Below the pieces are notes generated by a model. The model had not been told where the DNA came from. It made no database searches and was given only the letters and a program-made list of their open reading frames with translations. A stretch of 9,918 bases of DNA from Fidelibacterota bacterium (lineage in GTDB: Bacteria > Marinisomatota > SORT01). Of this stretch, positions 5,129-9,918 are shown one piece after another. The stretch spans positions 1 through 9,918 of the forward strand of contig JADFMS010000049.1 in assembly GCA_022563775.1 (NCBI GenBank), read 5' to 3'. The position numbers and the translations under genes are program-made. Position 1 is the stretch's first letter. Each line of letters opens with the position of its first letter.

Positions 5129-5607
5129 CGCCTCTTCTCCAACCGAAGAGCTTTCTCTATCGACTTGAATATTTTCACATAACCGGTGCATCTACAAAGG
5201 TTTCCTGCCACAACAGAACGAATTTCCGAATTCTTAAGATCAGGATTGGAATTGAGTGCCGCGCGTGCGGTCATAATGAATCCGGGGATGCAAAAGCCGC
5301 ATTGTACTCCATGCTCGTCTACGAACCCTTGTTGGATTGTGTCGAGCTCGCCATTGATTTCAAGACCTTCTATTGTAGTTATCTTGGCGGTGTCAGCTTC
5401 CACAGCCAGTATCAAACATGAATTCAGAGCTTTTCCATCCATTATGATCGTACATGAACCGCATTCACCCTCTCCACATGCTTCCTTTGTACCGGTCAAA
5501 TGTAAATCTTCTCTTATAAAATTCAGAAGTAATTTCCTACTATCGACTGTTTTAGAGTATTTTATTCCATTTACTTCAAGTGTTATATTATACTTATACA
5601 TATTCAC
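5125..5607 (-). CDS. 2Fe-2S subunit of a xanthine-dehydrogenase-type molybdenum hydroxylase
   Basis: A 160-residue small subunit with both iron-sulfur sites intact. The plant-ferredoxin-like cluster ligands are C44, C49, C52 and C64 (CGEGECGSC and NSC); the four-helix cluster ligands are C103, C106, C138 and C140 (QCGFC and CRC). It carries electrons from the molybdenum site to the FAD subunit encoded next. The start at 5607 is GTG and overlaps the TGA of the preceding gene (GTGA), with AAGGTG 8 nt upstream; an ATG two codons later (5601), with AAGGTG close by, is the alternative. The 4-nt overlaps on both sides indicate translational coupling. Length and motif spacing match XdhC/CoxS/NdhS-type proteins. 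Confidence 0.95.
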   Translation of the reverse strand: MNMYKYNITLEVNGIKYSKTVDSRKLLLNFIREDLHLTGTKEACGEGECGSCTIIMDGKALNSCLILAVEADTAKITTIEGLEINGELDTIQQGFVDEHGVQCGFCIPGFIMTARAALNSNPDLKNSEIRSVVAGNLCRCTGYVKIFKSIEKALRLEKRR

Positions 5608-6824
5608 CTTGCTATCACCTTTTCAACATTGGAAATATCAGGTTCTATGGTCGTCGCTTTTAGGTCCCCGATAGCTGCTTCAGGCGCTTTTAATCCATGT
5701 CCGGTGAGCAGTAATACTACTCTATCATCTTTTGATAAGACGCTGATACTGAGCAACTTATTCAATCCAGCTAATGTAGCGGCTGCAGAGGGTTCAACAA
5801 ACACTCCGGCTCTGTTTGTAAGTGTTCTGACAGCTTCAAGAATCTCTTCATCTGATACGCTAAGAGCATATCCGTTTGTTTCTTTAACTGCGCGCAAAGC
5901 TTTCACGCCGTCACGCGGTTTGCTTACCGCAATACCATCGGCGACAGTAGTTCCCGGTGCTGTTCCTATCTCGTCTCCGCTCTCAAACGCCTTGACAATG
6001 GAGTTTGCGCCATCAGCCTGTACAGCAATGAGACGAGGCATGTCAGAGATTACTCCGATTGCAATCAGATCTTTCAAACCTTTATGAACACCGCTGATTA
6101 TACAACCGTCACCGACCGGAACTATGATTGCATCAGGCGGATTCCACATAAGCTGTTCGCAGATCTCGAATGCGACAGTCTTCTTTCCCTCGGAAAGATA
6201 CGGATTGAATCCGGAGTTCCTGCTATACCATCCGAACTTTTCCGTTGCCTTAATGCAAAGGTCGAATGCATCATCATAACTACCCTTTATCTTAAATACT
6301 TCCGCTCCATACAAAAGCATTTGTGCTACCTTCGCTTTCGGAGCATTCTCAGGCACGAATATTTTTACTTTTGCTCCTATTGTCGCGCCAAGACCGGATA
6401 ACGAGGAGGCTGCGTTTCCTGTTGAAGCGCAGGTGACGACCTCCGCTTTAATCTCAATACTTCGCGCCAATGCAATAGCGGTTGCCCTGTCTTTCAATGA
6501 AGCAGTCGGATTTTGTGTATCGTCTTTCAGTGACAGGTTAGACATTCCGAGCAGCTCCTTCAGCCTGTCACTTTCAATCAATGGAGTCCAACCTACTTTC
6601 AATCCGCCAAACGAAATAGGCTCTACAGGTAAGAGCGGCGCATATCTCCATATTGACAGCTCATTGCCCTTTTTAACTTCATATCTGTGCCATTCTTCAC
6701 CGGCGGCAGCATAGTCATAAATGACTTCTAAGTTCCCGCCGCATTTCGGGCATAAGTAATGGATTCCTTCTTTTTCAAAGGTTTCACCGCATTCAATACA
6801 CTCTAAATTAGTTACAAAAGTCAA
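5604..6824 (-). CDS. Threonine-synthase-like PLP enzyme (fold type II)
   Basis: A 406-residue protein with an N-terminal zinc-ribbon-like knuckle (C9, C12, C25, C28) followed by a fold-type II PLP domain. The PLP lysine is K111 in NPTASLKDRA, the substrate loop is STGNAAS (134-140), the phosphate loop is PVGDGCIISG (236-245), and the end of the fold is LLLTGHGLKAPE (371-382). These match threonine synthase, which turns O-phosphohomoserine into threonine. The setting, between a YgeW-type carbamoyltransferase and Mo-hydroxylase subunits, is the place where enterobacterial clusters carry the PLP enzyme YgeX, so a catabolic ammonia-lyase role is a fair alternative. The start is TTG 6824, 7 nt after the ygeW stop; upstream in-frame codons offer no better start, and the ribosome site is weak (GAG), suggesting coupling to the preceding gene. 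Confidence 0.85.
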   Translation of the reverse strand: MTFVTNLECIECGETFEKEGIHYLCPKCGGNLEVIYDYAAAGEEWHRYEVKKGNELSIWRYAPLLPVEPISFGGLKVGWTPLIESDRLKELLGMSNLSLKDDTQNPTASLKDRATAIALARSIEIKAEVVTCASTGNAASSLSGLGATIGAKVKIFVPENAPKAKVAQMLLYGAEVFKIKGSYDDAFDLCIKATEKFGWYSRNSGFNPYLSEGKKTVAFEICEQLMWNPPDAIIVPVGDGCIISGVHKGLKDLIAIGVISDMPRLIAVQADGANSIVKAFESGDEIGTAPGTTVADGIAVSKPRDGVKALRAVKETNGYALSVSDEEILEAVRTLTNRAGVFVEPSAAATLAGLNKLLSISVLSKDDRVVLLLTGHGLKAPEAAIGDLKATTIEPDISNVEKVIAR

Positions 6825-6831
6825 AAGATGC

Positions 6832-7806
6832 TCACATCGTCGTTGCCATTATCGCTTTGCATGTATGTATCCGATTCTCTGCTTCCTGATATACCACCGA
6901 TTGTTCAGAATCAATCACTTCATCGGTGACTTCATTGCTCCGGTCGGCGGGAAGACAGTGCATGTACACCGATTCCTCCTTCGCCGCCTTCATTAACTTT
7001 TCATCGCATATCCAATCCTTATATTTCTTTGATAATTCAATTGATTCTTCAGGTTTTTCGAATAAGTCAATACATCCCCAACTCTTAGGATACACAACAT
7101 CCGCATCCTCAAACGCTGCTTCCATCGAATCGACCACTTCAAATTTCGTGCCGTTTTCTGCTGCGAATTTTTCCGCTTTCGCAATTATTTCAGGCATAAG
7201 TTTGAATTCCGGAGGATGCGCCAGAACTACATCCATACCGAATCGCGGCATCAGAGTTATCAATCCCTGCGGAACAGACATCGGTTTCACATAAGAGGGA
7301 GCATATGCCCAACTGACGGCTATTTTCCTTCCTTTCAGGTCATTCCCGTACAGTTCCCTGATAGTCATCAAATCCGCAAGAGTTTGACATGGATGGTCGA
7401 TGTCGCACTGCATATTAATGACAGGTATTCCGGCGTGTGCGGCAACTTCACGCAGATACTTGTTGCCTTCTCCCGGAAAAAGGTCATGGCGAATCGCTAT
7501 GCCGTGTCCGTAGCCGGAGAGTATTATTCCCATATCTTTCGGACTCTCACCATGCGCTATTTGAGAAGTTTCCGAATCTATGAAATGCGCGTGCCCGCCT
7601 AATTGGGTCATGCCCGCTTCGAATGAATTTCTTGTCCGCGTGGATTTATCGAAAAAAAGCATGAATAGAGTTTTATCCGGCAGATGCCTGTGCGGTCTGC
7701 CGTTCTTAAAATCATCTTTCAATTCACCGGCAACCCGCAGCAGTTCCTCGAGCTCAACATTCGACCAATCAGCTGTTTCTATATAATCCTTACCTTTTAA
7801 ATCCAA
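6832..7806 (-). CDS. ygeW: YgeW-type carbamoyltransferase (short form)
   Basis: A 324-residue ornithine/aspartate-carbamoyltransferase family protein. The carbamoyl-phosphate site is DKSTRTRNSFEAG (53-65). SQIAHGES (81-88), NMQCDIDHPCQTLADL (131-146), the loop SWAYAPSYVKPMSVPQG (165-181) with RFGMDVVLAHPPE (188-200), VYPKSW (238-243) and HCLPADR (283-289) agree closely with the knotted YgeW family rather than with true ornithine carbamoyltransferase. YgeW of E. coli is about 70 residues longer; the extra segment after PKSW and the C-terminal tail are missing or reduced here. In purine-catabolic clusters it is thought to release carbamoyl phosphate from a ureido intermediate; its real substrate is unsettled. 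The start is TTG 7806 with GGGAG 8 nt upstream. The 80-nt gap to ygeY is the only sizeable gap in the operon and holds just a weak 5-bp hairpin. Confidence 0.88.
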   Translation of the reverse strand: MDLKGKDYIETADWSNVELEELLRVAGELKDDFKNGRPHRHLPDKTLFMLFFDKSTRTRNSFEAGMTQLGGHAHFIDSETSQIAHGESPKDMGIILSGYGHGIAIRHDLFPGEGNKYLREVAAHAGIPVINMQCDIDHPCQTLADLMTIRELYGNDLKGRKIAVSWAYAPSYVKPMSVPQGLITLMPRFGMDVVLAHPPEFKLMPEIIAKAEKFAAENGTKFEVVDSMEAAFEDADVVYPKSWGCIDLFEKPEESIELSKKYKDWICDEKLMKAAKEESVYMHCLPADRSNEVTDEVIDSEQSVVYQEAENRIHTCKAIMATTM

Positions 7807-7886
7807 CTGAATTTCTCCCTTTCTACCGATGCTTTATTCTATTTTTTGCTGCGCCGGGGCAAACTCTGATTAACAATAGCAATCAA

Positions 7887-9074
7887 TCAATTTGCCTCCT
7901 TATAGAACAGCGGATATCCTGCGTAAAACGCAGCCGCCTTGATGAGATCATCTATACTCACCTGATCGTCGACCGAATGAGTTACCTCCTCAACCGATGG
8001 TCCGAGTCCGAATGTAGGTATCCCCTCTATACCTGCTGTGTAGACTCCATTAGTGCTGAAAGTCCACTTGTCAACTATAGGCTCTTCGCCGAATATCTCT
8101 TTATACGCCGCTTCAGCCGATTTCAGAGCAAGATGTTCCGGATCGAGATTCCACGTCGGATAGTATTTCTCCATTCCGACTTCTTTACCGGTATAAGATG
8201 TCGCTTTATATTCTGACAGTTCCACAACACCATCATCCCCCGCGATCTCTCTTATCTCAGACAGTGCCGACTCTTTTGTCTCACCTACGGTGAGCCGTCT
8301 GTCAATGTATATTACCGCCTTGTCGGGAACCGCATTCAACGATGCCGTGTCCACCTCCATCTTCGTGACCGCAACCGTTCCTTTACCGAGAAAATCATCG
8401 TCTCGCAGATTCGGATTCAACTCTGCGATTCCATTTACTATCTTTACCATCTTGTAGATAGCGTTCTCCCCTCTTTCAGGCGCGCTTGCATGGCATGATT
8501 TCCCTCTTGTGGTGACTCTGATCTCCATCCTGCCACGCTGACCGCGATATATCTTCAATCCGGTGCATTCACCCAGCACAACTACATCAGGGCGTAAACC
8601 GTCCTCCGTTATAACGGTTTTGTAGGCGAGACCGTCGGATGTTTCTTCCTGCGCTGAACCGACGACATACAGAGTAACTCCTTCAAGAAGACCCATCTTT
8701 TTTGATAGAGCCGCACCGTATACCATTGAAGCCAATCCACCCTTATTGTCGCCCGTTCCTCGTCCATATACTATTCCGTCTTCTACCTTACCTTTGTACG
8801 GATCATGCGACCACGCATCAGGATCACCGATGCCTACGGTATCCATGTGAGAGTCATACAAAATCACTTTTTCGCCATCACCTAATTTACCTATTACACT
8901 TCCGAAACTGTCCATTCTCACCTCATCATATCCGAGTTTCTCCATTTCGCTCATCGTACGTTCTGCCACGCCTTTTTCTTCACAGCTCGGGCTGGGTATC
9001 TCGACTATATCTCTCAGAAAGGAAACCATATTCTCCTGAATCTGAGTAGCCTCCTCTACATACTTTTTGTTCAT
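7887..9074 (-). CDS. ygeY: YgeY-type M20 family metallohydrolase
   Basis: A 395-residue co-catalytic zinc hydrolase of the M20/ArgE/DapE family. Metal and catalytic residues are all present: H76 and D78 in DSHMDTVG, bridging D109 in GRGTGDNKGG, general base E143 and metal ligand E144 in SAQEETSDG, E169 in LGECTG, and C-terminal H366 in VTHSVDD. The lid/dimerisation domain carries GKSCHASAPERGENA (191-205). The combination with YgeW and Mo-hydroxylase genes, and the sequence around GRGTGDNKGGLASMV and THSVDDQV, fits the YgeY subgroup linked with selenium-dependent or purine-related molybdenum hydroxylases. It should cleave an amide or N-acyl/N-carbamoyl bond of a small metabolite in the cytoplasm. 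The start is ATG 9074 with GAGGGG 6 nt upstream, 10 nt after the preceding stop. Confidence 0.9.
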   Translation of the reverse strand: MNKKYVEEATQIQENMVSFLRDIVEIPSPSCEEKGVAERTMSEMEKLGYDEVRMDSFGSVIGKLGDGEKVILYDSHMDTVGIGDPDAWSHDPYKGKVEDGIVYGRGTGDNKGGLASMVYGAALSKKMGLLEGVTLYVVGSAQEETSDGLAYKTVITEDGLRPDVVVLGECTGLKIYRGQRGRMEIRVTTRGKSCHASAPERGENAIYKMVKIVNGIAELNPNLRDDDFLGKGTVAVTKMEVDTASLNAVPDKAVIYIDRRLTVGETKESALSEIREIAGDDGVVELSEYKATSYTGKEVGMEKYYPTWNLDPEHLALKSAEAAYKEIFGEEPIVDKWTFSTNGVYTAGIEGIPTFGLGPSVEEVTHSVDDQVSIDDLIKAAAFYAGYPLFYKEAN

Positions 9075-9084
9075 TCAATTCCCC

Positions 9085-9918
9085 TCAATTGACTATAGTC
9101 CATGCGGATTGATATTTATCTAATTCCTGTTTTGTGTAATCGTTCATCGGATGCTCCCTATCAGGTATCTCCACCTCTTTCGCTTCTCCCATCAATTCGG
9201 TAGAAAAATAACGCTGCCCTGTATCATTGAGCATAGTTACGATACGTTTGGCTTCAGGAAACTTTTTGGCAAGTTTCAGCGCTGCGACAACATTACAACC
9301 GCTGGATATGCCGCAAAGCAGACCTTCTTCTCTCGCCAATCGTCGTGCCATTTCGAGAGATTCATCAGAAGTCGTAGTAACGATTCCGCTTAAAAGTTCA
9401 AGATGCAGATTCTTAGGAACGAATCCATCCCCAATCCCTTCAATCTTATGCTCACCCCATTCTCTTTTTGACAGTAAAGGACATTCGGAAGGTTCGACCG
9501 CATAGAGCTGAGCGTTTGATCCTACGCTTTTTAAATATTTTCCAACTCCGGTCAAAGTGCCGCCCGTTCCCTGCGAGGCTACAAATATGTCAATAACACC
9601 TTCCATCTGCTCCCATATTTCAGGACCCGTTGTCGCTTCATGAGCGGAGATATTATCGCTGTTTTCGAACTGCGCAGGAACCCAATATTTATCCGGATCA
9701 GCGCTTCGCAGTTCCTCCAACTTATCGAGAGCAAGGTCCACATCGCTCTCGCCACCCGGTGTATAGACCATCTCCGAACCGTAAGCGATATCCAATTTTT
9801 TACGCTCTTCGCTCATGCCGACAGGCATCACGATAATACATTTATATCCTTTTACGGCTGCTAAGAACGAGCAGGCTATCCCCGCGTTCCCGGTGGAGCA
9901 CTCCAGAACAGTCATCCC
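9085..9918 (-). CDS. Cysteine-synthase-like PLP enzyme (5' end cut by window edge)
   Basis: The last 278 codons of a fold-type II PLP enzyme; the frame is open to the right edge, so the start and the N-terminal region with the PLP lysine are outside. Counting from the Met encoded at 9913-9915, visible motifs are the substrate loop CSTGNAGIA (6-14), the phosphate loop SQGTGGTLTG (114-123), HKIEGIGDGFVP (156-167), GISSGCN (202-208) holding the serine near the PLP pyridine nitrogen, and DTGQRYFS (231-238). These match O-acetylserine sulfhydrylase/cystathionine-beta-synthase-type enzymes, not YgeX or threonine synthase. It is first among the visible genes of the operon, 10 nt before ygeY. It could make cysteine or act in beta-replacement or beta-elimination on a related substrate such as diaminopropionate; the context favours a catabolic role, the sequence alone favours cysteine synthase. 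Confidence 0.88.
   Translation of the reverse strand, partial: GMTVLECSTGNAGIACSFLAAVKGYKCIIVMPVGMSEERKKLDIAYGSEMVYTPGGESDVDLALDKLEELRSADPDKYWVPAQFENSDNISAHEATTGPEIWEQMEGVIDIFVASQGTGGTLTGVGKYLKSVGSNAQLYAVEPSECPLLSKREWGEHKIEGIGDGFVPKNLHLELLSGIVTTTSDESLEMARRLAREEGLLCGISSGCNVVAALKLAKKFPEAKRIVTMLNDTGQRYFSTELMGEAKEVEIPDREHPMNDYTKQELDKYQSAWTIVN

Noticed and set aside
5129..5191. N-terminal extension of the FAD subunit to an upstream ATG
   Set aside because: The extra residues come from reading another frame of the 2Fe-2S gene; the ATGA overlap with a ribosome site at 5128 fits the family start.
5186..5674. Plus-strand open frame of 162 codons across the 2Fe-2S gene
   Set aside because: It is the opposite-strand reading of a gene with eight conserved Cys ligands; the product looks like nothing known.
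7845..7863. Hairpin TTTGC/GCAAA in the ygeY-ygeW gap as an attenuator or terminator
   Set aside because: Only five base pairs with a 9-nt loop, followed on the coding strand by A residues rather than T; too weak to call.

Overview
The window looks like a chromosomal piece from a bacterium of the FCB group (Bacteroidota, Ignavibacteriota, Neomarinimicrobiota and relatives). The main clue is at positions 1-68: the last 21 codons of a protein ending in a type IX secretion (T9SS type A) C-terminal sorting signal, a signal essentially confined to that group. A small secreted lipocalin-like protein and an AT-rich, repeat-laden intergenic landscape fit this. A Neomarinimicrobiota-like lineage is my guess; it is inference and cannot be settled from the window.

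Left third (1-2492) is gene-poor and repeat-rich. It holds the T9SS tail, a stand-alone cyclic-nucleotide-binding protein (437-841, +), a lipocalin-like exported protein (1153-1596, -), a tRNA with a CAU anticodon (1825-1898, -), a decayed second copy of the T9SS tail (931-981), three same-orientation copies of a 56-bp repeat (starting near 266, 985 and 1767), and two copies of a roughly 105-bp palindromic, MITE-like element (2058-2165 and 2339-2440) whose internal hairpins differ in sequence but stay self-complementary.

Middle (2493-4142, -) is a membrane-anchored PAS-GAF signalling protein with a histidine H-box and a C-terminal receiver domain but no ATPase domain between them.

Right half (4289-9918, -) is one tightly packed operon, transcribed right to left: a cysteine-synthase-like PLP enzyme (5' end outside the window), a YgeY-type M20 hydrolase, a YgeW-type carbamoyltransferase, a threonine-synthase-like PLP enzyme, and the 2Fe-2S and FAD subunits of a xanthine-dehydrogenase-type molybdenum hydroxylase. 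The last two junctions are 4-nt start/stop overlaps. The set resembles the ygeW-ygeX-ygeY-xdh cluster linked in enterobacteria and gut anaerobes to anaerobic purine or urate breakdown. Here two unrelated fold-type II PLP enzymes occur, and the diaminopropionate ammonia-lyase YgeX and the molybdopterin subunit are not visible. A plausible reading is that a heterocycle is hydroxylated by the Mo enzyme, opened products are processed by YgeY and YgeW (yielding carbamoyl phosphate), and a PLP enzyme removes ammonia from the remaining amino acid. This pathway is inferred from gene content only.
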